Shown here: piece by piece, positions 24,200 through 30,944 of the stretch
Numbering within the stretch: position 1 is the first letter of the stretch
How the letters are laid out: the number at the start of each line of letters is the position of its first letter
DNA from: SZUA-448 sp964602475
GTDB taxonomy: Bacteria; Bacillota; Clostridia; Lachnospirales; Lachnospiraceae
DNA: 30,944 nt
NCBI GenBank assembly: GCA_964602475.1
Contig: CAZRRN010000032.1
Location: 1-30,944, forward strand
Reading direction: 5' to 3'
The notes under the pieces: generated by a model
The model's input: the letters and a program-made list of their open reading frames with translations, nothing else
The model's database searches: none
What the model was told of the DNA's origin: nothing
Position numbers and translations under genes: made by a program

Positions 24200-25123
24200 A
24201 TGAAAGAACGAACAAAAACGCTTGGGAAACGTATAAAGGCACAGAGAACTCTTTTCATAATGATTATTCCCTGTATGATCTTTACCTTTATTTTCAGTTA
24301 TCTTCCCCTTCGCGGCTGGATTATGGCATTTCAGAAATTTAAGCCGAAGCTTGGTTATGCCGGCTCGGAGTTTGTCGGTTTTGATCAGTTTGAGTTTCTG
24401 TTTAAGAGAAAAGAGTTCTGGCTGGCTTTACGTAACACATTAGCAATGTCGACGCTGAATCTCGTCTTTGGATTTTTCTTTGCAATTGTTTTTGCATTAC
24501 TTCTTAACGAGATCCGCGTGCAGAAATTAAAAAAATGGACACAGACTATTTCCTACCTTCCTCATTTCTTAAGCTGGGTTATTGTCTGTTCTCTTGTTAT
24601 GAACATGCTTTCGTCATCGGATGGTACTCTCAACAATGTTCTGATGGCACTTGGAATTATTAAAAAGCCTGTTCTTTGGCTTGGAAGCGAAAAATTGTTC
24701 TGGTGGGTCGTTACCTTTGCAAATGTCTGGAAGGAAATGGGCTGGAATTCAATTATATATATTGCCGCAATGGCTGGAATTGACGGTTCTCTGTATGAAG
24801 CCGCAGAAATTGACGGTGCAAACCGTTATAAAAAAATGTGGTATATCACATTACCGAGTATCCGTTCTACGATCGTTGTTCTGTTGATTATGAATCTTGG
24901 CTGGATTCTTAATGCCGGCTTCGAGGTTCAGTATCTTTTGGGCAGCGGAATCACACAGGATGTAGCAAGAACCATTGATATTTTTGTAATCGAGTACGGA
25001 ATTAAAAGTGGTAATTATTCACTGGCAACCGCTGCCGGTATTTTTAAGTCTGTTGTTTCCATCACTTTGGTTGCTGCAACAAATAAGATTGCCAGCAAAT
25101 GTGGTGAAGACAATCTTTTTTAG
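24200..25123 (+). CDS. Sugar ABC transporter permease 1 (LplB-like)
   Basis: This 307-residue integral membrane protein has about six spans, the first at about residues 18-40. The cytoplasmic EAA loop (EAAEIDGANRYKKMWYITLP) docks the ATPase. AAGGAG upstream supports the start at 24200; an earlier ATG at 24149 would lie in the terminator region. It is one half of the transmembrane channel. Confidence 0.92.
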   Translation: MKERTKTLGKRIKAQRTLFIMIIPCMIFTFIFSYLPLRGWIMAFQKFKPKLGYAGSEFVGFDQFEFLFKRKEFWLALRNTLAMSTLNLVFGFFFAIVFALLLNEIRVQKLKKWTQTISYLPHFLSWVIVCSLVMNMLSSSDGTLNNVLMALGIIKKPVLWLGSEKLFWWVVTFANVWKEMGWNSIIYIAAMAGIDGSLYEAAEIDGANRYKKMWYITLPSIRSTIVVLLIMNLGWILNAGFEVQYLLGSGITQDVARTIDIFVIEYGIKSGNYSLATAAGIFKSVVSITLVAATNKIASKCGEDNLF

Positions 25124-25132
25124 GAGGATATT

Positions 25133-26059
25133 ATGGGCATATTCAAAAGTAAAACCCCATCCAGACACAGAAAGCATTACGGTGCCGAGCCGATTATTTT
25201 TCATACCTGCAATACGCTCATCATGCTTTTTATCTGTGTCATTATGCTTTATCCGTTTTTAAATACCATTGCGGTTTCCTTCAATGATGCGACCGATTCT
25301 CTCCGCGGAGGAATCAAACTGCTGCCGCGTAAATTTTCACTGTACAGCTACCAGACTGTATTTAAAAATGAGCTTCTTCTGACCGGATTTATCAATTCCG
25401 TTCTACGGACTGTACTCGCTACTGTACTCGGTGTCTTTGTCGGTTCTCTGATTGGATATGTACTTTCCAGACCGGAATTCGTCTTTCGTAAATTTGTCTC
25501 TAGGTATTTTCTGGTCACTATGTACATTTCCGCCGGACTGATTCCGACCTATTTTCTGATTAAGGATCTGCATCTTCTCAACAATTTCTGGGTTTATGTT
25601 CTTCCGAATCTAATCAGCGTGTTTAATGTAATTATTATCAAATCCTTTATGCAAAGCATTCCTGACAGTTTGGAAGAAGCCGCCAAGGTAGACGGTGCCG
25701 GATATTTCAGATGCTACTGGCAGATTATGGTCCCCTGCTGTAAGCCTGTTCTTGCGACTGTTGCCCTGTGGAGCGCAGTCGGTGCATGGAACTCCTGGTT
25801 TGATACCTTTCTGTACTGTTCGGGCGAAACCAAGCTTACCACGCTTCAGTATGAAATGATGAAGCTTCTCTCCTCTGCGATGAATACAGGTTCCTCCAAG
25901 GATATGGCAGGCATATTCGGTGGTGCTGTTCAGACGGTTACGCCTGTTTCCATGAGGGCAGCGGTTACCATTGTCGCTTCTGTTCCTATTCTGATTGTCT
26001 ATCCGTTTCTTCAAAGATATTTTGTCACCGGTGTTACGCTCGGTGCTGTAAAGGGCTGA
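25133..26059 (+). CDS. Sugar ABC transporter permease 2 (LplC/AraQ-like)
   Basis: This 308-residue membrane protein has about six spans (first about residues 28-50). The EAA loop reads LEEAAKVDGAGYFRCYWQIM. AGGAGG precedes the ATG, nine bases after permease 1. It forms the second half of the channel. No ATPase gene follows, so the system must borrow a shared MsmX/UgpC-type ATPase encoded elsewhere, as is common for this class. Confidence 0.92.
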   Translation: MGIFKSKTPSRHRKHYGAEPIIFHTCNTLIMLFICVIMLYPFLNTIAVSFNDATDSLRGGIKLLPRKFSLYSYQTVFKNELLLTGFINSVLRTVLATVLGVFVGSLIGYVLSRPEFVFRKFVSRYFLVTMYISAGLIPTYFLIKDLHLLNNFWVYVLPNLISVFNVIIIKSFMQSIPDSLEEAAKVDGAGYFRCYWQIMVPCCKPVLATVALWSAVGAWNSWFDTFLYCSGETKLTTLQYEMMKLLSSAMNTGSSKDMAGIFGGAVQTVTPVSMRAAVTIVASVPILIVYPFLQRYFVTGVTLGAVKG

Positions 26060-26088
26060 CGATTCACTATTTATTGTTAATCTTCCAA

Positions 26089-26124
26089 AAAACCGGTTCT
26101 GCCGTAAAACGCAGAACCGGTTTT
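26089..26124. terminator. Bidirectional terminator between importer and GH53 gene
   Basis: AAAACCGGTTCTGC (26089-26102) and GCAGAACCGGTTTT (26111-26124) form a perfect 14-bp stem with A/T flanks on both sides. It serves the importer on the plus strand and the convergent galactanase gene on the minus strand. Confidence 0.9.
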
Positions 26125-26135
26125 ATATTACCGCC

Positions 26136-28265
26136 TTACTCTTCTGTATAGATACTTAGGGCTCTTATATATCCCCAGACAGGCGGAGCTTTTACTTCCA
26201 GTCCTACAATCAGCCGTCCGGGATGTTCCATTGTTATCCCGGTGATTTCATAATCCAACCAGTCTTTATCCTGAGGATAAATCCATTCTACATAATGTCG
26301 TTCCTGCGGCGTTCCCGCTGCACTGCAGACATTCATATTGACCTCCACGCCGGTTGTATTGGTTCCGAAATACTGAAGCCGGAAGGTATATTTTCCCGGT
26401 TCAGGCAACCATACCTCACTATTCAGGCGAAGACGGAAGTTGTTCTCGCTTTCGAAATAAAATGCATTTCCGTTCTTCTGTCTCTTAACTTCACACTCTA
26501 CATCCTGTGCTTCCAGATTCCATCCATCCAGTCCGGCCGAAAAGCTTCCTGCCGGAAAATAGTTCGTCTTCTCAATCCAGCGCTCTTCCACCTGCAGGGT
26601 ATAGTGAAGCGGAAGTTCTCCTTCGGTGTAGATTTCCTCTCCGGTGCTTTGCACAGCTCTGCGCGTTGTTCCTGTCAGAGTAAGGACAAATGGTGCCTGC
26701 AGCGATGTCCCGGTCCAGTTCCGGCATACTACTGTGTTCTCCGTTCCGGATTCGCACAGCTCTGCATTTGTCCAGACAGCGTCACGTATTTCGGTCTTTC
26801 CGTCAAAGGTAAGAATTCTGACCTTTTCCGGAAGCTTCAGCTCCTGCAGTAATTCCGCAAGGGTGTGGGAAGAACAACTCCTGTCTTCTCCCAAGGCGCA
26901 GCGCTTTCCCATTCCGCTGTCCGTAAGCATCGTCCAGTTATCCTCGGTGACAAGCCATTTTCCAAAATCGGAACTGCCCTGCCCACTGTTTTCATTTTTC
27001 GTTTCTGTCCTTGGACTGTTCTTTTCTATGCATTCATTTGCCGCGTCAGACCTTAATCGGAAATCCGGCTTGATGGTCGATACTTCCTCTTTTGGGATTA
27101 CGGACAGCACCTTTACCGGAAGGCGGTTTTTACGGGCATCGGGAACAAACCGGAATGCACTCATCGCCACCGTGGGGCGTGCATCAGCCGTCATAATCCC
27201 CATGCTTGCCGACCAGCCGTTTCCTCCGGGACGCGGAATATCGAGCGGTTCCCAGTAATACACTCCAAGACCCATTCCATTTTTTAAGGAAGCAACAATA
27301 TTCATTACCAGTTCCACAACGCGACGCTGCCCTTCAGGACTTGCCGGAAATCCGGAAATCCGTACCTGCTGTTCCGTTACAAATCCACCCTCCGCAAGTC
27401 TCCAGGCATGTGCAGTCTCTGCCGCCATGACCGGTCGGTGGTATCGCTCAATAACACGCTCCATGCAGTCACGAAATTCTGCAAAGGTTCCGTGCCAGAA
27501 CGGATAGTAGGACAGAGCGATAATATCAAAATCCGTAACACCGTTAGCAATTGCCTTATCAAACCAGTTTTCAAAATACTGGTATCTTCCGCCTTGATCG
27601 AGATGAATCACCAGCTTAACACGAGGTATATTTTTCCGGATTCCTTTTCCGTTACCGGCTCCGGTCGTAACCGGCATCTCCGGATATGGGAATTGTTCTT
27701 CCGATAGGGATTCCATCATGCTTCTGCCTTCTTCATGCTCGACATCCAGTTCCCGGACTGCCTGTATTCCGGCATTAATCAGCTGGGCAAGCTGGGGAAA
27801 GTTACGTACCTCTCCTTCCGGAAAAAGCATTCCGCTGCGGATTTCATTTCCGATCTGTACATATTCCGGATAGACCTCTTCCTTCTCCAGAGTTTTTAAC
27901 ACCGTATAAGTGTAATCATGCACCGCTTCAACGAGCTTTTGAAATGACAGTCCCTCCCATGCCTTTGGCTTTCGCTGCTGACCGGGGTCAGCCCACCAGT
28001 CAGAGTAGTGAAAATCCAGAAAGAAGCTCATTCCGTTTTCTTTTATCTTTCTTGCCATACGAATTGTGTCGGACAGATTACAATATCCGCCCGATTCAGG
28101 CAGATTCTCCGGTTCATTCCATATTCTGAGACGAACAGAATTTACCCCGTTCTTTTTTATCAGAACAAACGGGTCAATCGGTGTTCCGTCCTCATCACGA
28201 TATACAAAACCCTTATCCAGCATTTCCGGCAAGGTTGAAATATCCATTCCCTTTATAAACTCCAT
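26136..28265 (-). CDS. GH53 endo-beta-1,4-galactanase, cytoplasmic, with C-terminal beta domains
   Basis: This 709-residue enzyme cleaves beta-1,4-galactan (arabinogalactan type I side chains). The (beta/alpha)8 barrel covers about residues 1-390. Catalytic acid/base E141 lies in VQIGNEIRSG and the nucleophile E283 in MAAETAHAW; VNSVRLRIWN and FFLDFHYSDWWADPGQ are family hallmarks. An extra Glu/Ser/Met-rich insert of about 40 residues (175-213) sits between barrel elements. Residues about 430-560 and 565-709 look like an Ig-like domain and a carbohydrate-binding beta-sandwich. There is no signal peptide, so it probably acts on imported galacto-oligosaccharides, in keeping with the convergent importer. 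GAGGAG precedes the start. It lies 75 bases behind the Tim44-like gene on the same strand, with no evident promoter of its own. Confidence 0.92.
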   Translation of the reverse strand: MEFIKGMDISTLPEMLDKGFVYRDEDGTPIDPFVLIKKNGVNSVRLRIWNEPENLPESGGYCNLSDTIRMARKIKENGMSFFLDFHYSDWWADPGQQRKPKAWEGLSFQKLVEAVHDYTYTVLKTLEKEEVYPEYVQIGNEIRSGMLFPEGEVRNFPQLAQLINAGIQAVRELDVEHEEGRSMMESLSEEQFPYPEMPVTTGAGNGKGIRKNIPRVKLVIHLDQGGRYQYFENWFDKAIANGVTDFDIIALSYYPFWHGTFAEFRDCMERVIERYHRPVMAAETAHAWRLAEGGFVTEQQVRISGFPASPEGQRRVVELVMNIVASLKNGMGLGVYYWEPLDIPRPGGNGWSASMGIMTADARPTVAMSAFRFVPDARKNRLPVKVLSVIPKEEVSTIKPDFRLRSDAANECIEKNSPRTETKNENSGQGSSDFGKWLVTEDNWTMLTDSGMGKRCALGEDRSCSSHTLAELLQELKLPEKVRILTFDGKTEIRDAVWTNAELCESGTENTVVCRNWTGTSLQAPFVLTLTGTTRRAVQSTGEEIYTEGELPLHYTLQVEERWIEKTNYFPAGSFSAGLDGWNLEAQDVECEVKRQKNGNAFYFESENNFRLRLNSEVWLPEPGKYTFRLQYFGTNTTGVEVNMNVCSAAGTPQERHYVEWIYPQDKDWLDYEITGITMEHPGRLIVGLEVKAPPVWGYIRALSIYTEE

Positions 28266-28299
28266 CTTTTCTCCTCTCGCCCTTTATTCCGACAGCTGT

Positions 28300-28377
28300 T
28301 CTCATCCCTTGATGGTATCAACTGCTCCGACAACTGCTTCTCATCCCTTGATGGTATCGATTGCTCCGAAATTCCAG
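28300..28377. repeat. 39-bp tandem duplication at the 3' end of the Tim44-like gene
   Basis: The segment starting TCTCATCCCTTGATGGTATC at 28300 recurs at 28339, a period of 39 bases. The copy next to the gene encodes its last codons, GAIDTIKG and stop. The outer copy would encode GAVDTIKG and stop but lies after the stop codon. It is a small tandem duplication of a gene end. Confidence 0.8.
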
Positions 28378-29093
28378 ATTTTAATGTTGTATTCATAGAC
28401 CATAGCAGCACCGCAGTAAATACAGTGCTTTGCTCCAAGTGTCGTAATCGGAGCTCCGCAGTTCGGGCAGTTAAACCCCGCCATACCGGTATTGATTCCG
28501 GACAGCTTCGATGCATCCTGTACGTAGATCAAATGCATCATGTATTTTGTCTGTCTCATTTTCTCTTTCGAACCGTAAACGACCTCATTATCCTTGACTT
28601 TCCACATACGGTAACCTGCCGACGCCTGCATTTCGATCACACACTGACCGTTCTTTTTTGTATACTTCCACATTTCCACCTGATGCACGGTAATATCATC
28701 ATAGTAGGTTCTGACTCCGCCGTTTTCATCATCATTGATTGCAAGCTGAACCTGCTGCTTCAGTTCCGGATTGGTTTCTTTCGTAAGCAGTCCGGTATCA
28801 TGATTATTAATTGCGAGTAGCATGCTTTTCAGCACATTCTTCGCCTTCATCTGCATTTCACTCCAGTTAAATTCCGGAAAGTCCTTCTGTACTCTCGGAA
28901 GACAGATGGGTGTTGCATTCGATACGGAACGGGGAATATTCTCTTCTTCCCAGTTTCCTTCATGAATCACCTGTTTTAATGATTTGCTGCCATAGACCTG
29001 ACGATATACTCCGCCGATTTTAGATGATAAGGTCAGTCCCCCGGCTCCAAGCCCAAGCAGAAGAAGTACTATGATACCAATGATGATTTCCAT
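28341..29093 (-). CDS. Membrane-anchored Tim44-like protein with C-terminal zinc ribbon
   Basis: This 250-residue protein has one N-terminal membrane span (residues about 2-23). A linker (24-75) and an alpha+beta domain (about 76-195) follow, the latter resembling the Tim44/NTF2-like fold (FNWSEMQMKAKNVLKSMLLAI, VEMWKYTKKNGQCVIEMQA). A zinc ribbon has C209-C212 and C224-C227. The start at 29093 is supported by GGAGG five bases upstream; an ATG at 29105 overlaps that site. Function is unknown; similar proteins are thought to sit on the cytoplasmic membrane face. A good promoter precedes it, and the galactanase gene may be co-transcribed. Confidence 0.82.
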   Translation of the reverse strand: MEIIIGIIVLLLLGLGAGGLTLSSKIGGVYRQVYGSKSLKQVIHEGNWEEENIPRSVSNATPICLPRVQKDFPEFNWSEMQMKAKNVLKSMLLAINNHDTGLLTKETNPELKQQVQLAINDDENGGVRTYYDDITVHQVEMWKYTKKNGQCVIEMQASAGYRMWKVKDNEVVYGSKEKMRQTKYMMHLIYVQDASKLSGINTGMAGFNCPNCGAPITTLGAKHCIYCGAAMVYEYNIKIWNFGAIDTIKG

Positions 29094-29119
29094 AACTGCC
29101 TCCATATATGATTTGTTTC

Positions 29120-29148
29120 ATTCTAACAAAGTATTGTGTCGATATCAA
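29120..29148 (-). promoter_or_regulatory. Sigma-A promoter of the Tim44-like gene
   Basis: On the minus strand, TTGATA (29143-29148) and TAGAAT (29120-29125) are 17 bases apart, each 5/6 to consensus. Transcription would start near 29113, about 20 bases before the ATG. Confidence 0.7.
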
Positions 29149-29529
29149 GAATTGCTTTGCTTTCCTTTTATAGAATTCGACGTACTGCCTTATGTAAATG
29201 CTGGCAATTGTTACAATTGTATTGCGCAAATGTCTTTTTTATGATATTTTATTCTACGCAAAGAGAATGTTTCCGGAGCAAGCTTTATGCAGCAAGGTCA
29301 CAGGAAACGGTTTATTACAGAAGAAATGTTATACCGGCAGGATCTGTCCTGCCAGACAGTATTCTGTTGATGTATCGGTTCCGTATATGAACCCGATTGG
29401 TTGATTCCTTAGTACTACCGCATATTCAGCTGTCGGATCAAAGGTGCGGCATAACTCTGTTATACGCAAAAAGCGCTGCTGGGCACAAAGTCTGTTATGC
29501 GCAAAATGCCGCGCAGAAATGAGGATAAA
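29149..29529. other. Gap upstream of the NlpC/P60 gene: palindrome and direct repeats
   Basis: No convincing gene is seen here; short open frames lack ribosome sites. CAATTGTTACAATTG (29205-29219) is an odd perfect palindrome. GGCAGGA/TCCTGCC (29336-29342, 29347-29353) forms a small hairpin without a T-run. CTGTTATACGCAAAAAGC (29457-29474) recurs with two changes at 29492-29509, 35 bases later and just before the gene. A promoter for the plus-strand hydrolase should lie here, but no strong match was found. Confidence 0.5.
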
Positions 29530-30516
29530 ATGAAAAAAAACTACAAATCAATAAGAGCTCTGATTACCCGGTGCTTTCTTCCGGTTCTGCTGGTTTCCAT
29601 ACTTACGGCACAACCACTGTCAGTACTGGCATATTCTGTATCGCAGCCTGCCGTTGGACAGTCACTCACGAAAACAACCGGACTAAATATCCGTAAAAAT
29701 GCGACCACCGACTCTGTAATGCTTTCGAAACTGGATCCGAATGCCTACATACAGATCATCGGAGAATCCGGAGATTTTTATAAGGTTATTTATAATACCA
29801 GCGGTTCTGTCGGCTACTGTCACAAGGATTATATCCGCATTATCTCTGAAGTTTCCGGTGTAGTAACAACCAGCTCCGGTGATTTGAATCTTCGCCGTTC
29901 AGCAACCACCTCTTCCACAATTCTGTATGCCCTGTCAAATAAAACAGCACTTCCTGTTCTTTCTGTTTCAGACAGTGGTTGGGTCAGGGTTGTATTCGGA
30001 ACAACAACCGGTTACGTATACGGTAAATATTTTACCACAGATGCCACAGAAACCGAAACAGCCTCCAATGAAACGGACAATCTTTCTGCTGCCCGCTCTG
30101 AGCTGACCGCTTATGCAAAAACCTTTTTAGGAGTTCTTTATGAATGGGGTGGTGATTATCTGGCAAATTCGTATTCCTACGGTTTTGACTGCTCTCACTT
30201 TACTTACGAGGTTATGAAGGCTTTCGGTCTCGCCGCAAGCTACCGCACCTCTTCCAATCAATATTCCTGGTGTACCAAAATCACAGAAGCTGAGCTGCTG
30301 CCCGGAGATCTTGTTTTTTATAAAAATTCCTCCGGTACCGTGGTTCATGTGACAATGTATCTCGGTGACGGTATGATTATCGGAGCAAACGGCGGAACCA
30401 GCAGTACAACAACCGCTTCAAAAGCACGCAGCAGCGGTGCCTGCGTTAAAATTCAGAGTATTGATTACAGCAGCCGTAACCGGGTTTATGGACGAATTCC
30501 GGGCATTGACGAATAG
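29530..30516 (+). CDS. Secreted NlpC/P60 endopeptidase with two SH3b domains
   Basis: This 328-residue wall hydrolase has a signal peptide ending near residue 34 (LSVLA). SH3b domains lie at about 48-105 (TTGLNIRKNATTDS) and 115-170 (GDLNLRRSATTSST). A short Thr/Glu/Asn linker leads to the NlpC/P60 domain (about 187-328) with catalytic Cys221 (YGFDCSHF) and His273 (VVHVTMYLGD). It should cut D-Glu-type peptide bonds in peptidoglycan. I start it at 29530 because GAGGAT lies just before this ATG; an ATG at 29497 has no site. The architecture parallels the M23 protein at 15379 with a different catalytic end. Confidence 0.93.
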   Translation: MKKNYKSIRALITRCFLPVLLVSILTAQPLSVLAYSVSQPAVGQSLTKTTGLNIRKNATTDSVMLSKLDPNAYIQIIGESGDFYKVIYNTSGSVGYCHKDYIRIISEVSGVVTTSSGDLNLRRSATTSSTILYALSNKTALPVLSVSDSGWVRVVFGTTTGYVYGKYFTTDATETETASNETDNLSAARSELTAYAKTFLGVLYEWGGDYLANSYSYGFDCSHFTYEVMKAFGLAASYRTSSNQYSWCTKITEAELLPGDLVFYKNSSGTVVHVTMYLGDGMIIGANGGTSSTTTASKARSSGACVKIQSIDYSSRNRVYGRIPGIDE

Positions 30517-30659
30517 AATTGATGCAGAACATACTTTTTTCACAACTTTTACACATTTTAACTACATTTACTGGCTATGATTCTAAGCATAGGCGGGAGA
30601 CATTACAAAGTCTATCGCTGTAGCCAGATAATAAGCATAGAATGATACGGAGGCTCGAT
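30517..30659 (+). other. Leader of the terminal lipoprotein gene, possibly structured
   Basis: CTGGCTA (30572-30578) and a later TAGCCAG are complementary and enclose further short pairings (AGC-ATAG with CTAT-CGCT). TAAGCATAG occurs twice as a direct repeat. No known riboswitch core was recognised. A GGAGG site lies about eight bases before the ATG at 30660. Confidence 0.35.
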
Positions 30660-30944
30660 ATGAAGCTAAAAAGACTTTTCACAATATTCTTGACAGTAAC
30701 TCTACTGTTGTTCGCTGTCGGATGTACCAAAACATCCGACAGTGACCCCCTTAGTGAAATATCCAAAGTAACAGAGGATACTACACAAAATGGCGAAAAT
30801 GCCGTAACCACGACGGAAGCGTCTCCTACTTCGGCTCCGATCTCAACGACCGCTGCTGATCCTACTTTGGCTCCGACCTCGATGACCGCTGCTGATCCTA
30901 CGTTGGCTCCGACCTCGATGACCGCTGCCGATCCTACTTTGGCT
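30660..30944 (+). CDS. Lipoprotein with tandem 12-residue repeats (runs off the window)
   Basis: The first 95 codons are open to the edge. A lipoprotein signal ends with FAVGC (Cys22). A Ser/Asp/Thr-rich spacer follows, then repeats of the form MTAADPTLAPTS. The product is attached to the outer face of the membrane. The repeat region looks like a stalk through the wall that would carry a domain encoded beyond the window. GGAGG precedes the start. It follows the NlpC/P60 gene by 143 bases on the same strand. Function cannot be told from this fragment. Confidence 0.8.
   Translation, partial: MKLKRLFTIFLTVTLLLFAVGCTKTSDSDPLSEISKVTEDTTQNGENAVTTTEASPTSAPISTTAADPTLAPTSMTAADPTLAPTSMTAADPTLA
30846..30944 (+). 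repeat. 36-bp tandem repeats in the lipoprotein gene
   Basis: Units begin at 30846, 30882 and 30918 (the last incomplete). They differ by only a few bases, mostly at third positions. Each encodes 12 residues. The near identity suggests recent expansion by slippage or recombination, and copy number probably varies between strains. Confidence 0.85.

Noticed and set aside
26644..27258. Open frame of 204 codons on the plus strand
   Set aside because: It is antisense to the GH53 gene, with no ribosome site and a low-complexity Ser/Pro/Phe-rich product.
29198..29404. Possible 68-residue protein upstream of the NlpC/P60 gene
   Set aside because: There is no ribosome site, composition is unlike its neighbours, and it overlaps another equally weak frame.

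Overview
The window looks like a chromosomal segment from an anaerobic Firmicute of the class Clostridia, probably Lachnospiraceae-like. This is inferred from strong AGGAGG-type ribosome sites, consensus sigma-A promoters, a T-box leader, YesM/YesN-type carbohydrate regulation, an FeFe-hydrogenase-family sensor and SH3b-type wall hydrolases. No rRNA, tRNA, CRISPR array or phage module was seen.

Left part (1-9334). A secreted YD/RHS-repeat protein with an apparently cut-short hydrolase-like tail is followed by a decayed ISLre2-type insertion sequence, whose transposase carries two one-base frameshifts. Next come a short GMP synthase with a collapsed glutamine-amidotransferase half, and a divergent cytoplasmic chemoreceptor built on a ferredoxin/FeFe-hydrogenase/Fe-S sensor. 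A GH43 glycosidase and an ABC-like AAA ATPase lie on the minus strand.

Middle part (9335-16500). A T-box leader, probably reading tRNA-Asn, precedes an archaeal-type aspartyl-tRNA synthetase with the residues of the non-discriminating form, then gatC-gatA-gatB. Together these form a complete transamidation route to Asn-tRNA(Asn). Between the T-box terminator and the synthetase start there is a second possible RNA switch. An SH3b-M23 peptidoglycan hydrolase follows.

Right part (16560-30944). An unrecognised 620-residue protein is coupled to a small zinc-ribbon protein. A YesM-like histidine kinase and YesN-like regulator then precede a three-gene sugar ABC importer (lipoprotein plus two permeases, no ATPase). 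A large signal-less GH53 galactanase converges on the importer, which suggests that galactan or arabinogalactan oligosaccharides are imported and cut inside the cell; the GH43 enzyme could take part. The importer promoter carries a two-turn direct repeat typical of AraC-family control. The window ends with a membrane-anchored Tim44-like/zinc-ribbon protein, an SH3b-NlpC/P60 hydrolase, and the start of a lipoprotein with 12-residue tandem repeats that runs off the edge.

The most unusual items are the hydrogenase-chemoreceptor fusion, the GMP synthase without a usable glutaminase, and the layered RNA control upstream of the Asp-tRNA synthetase/GatCAB operon. All family assignments come from reading motifs; no database search was possible.
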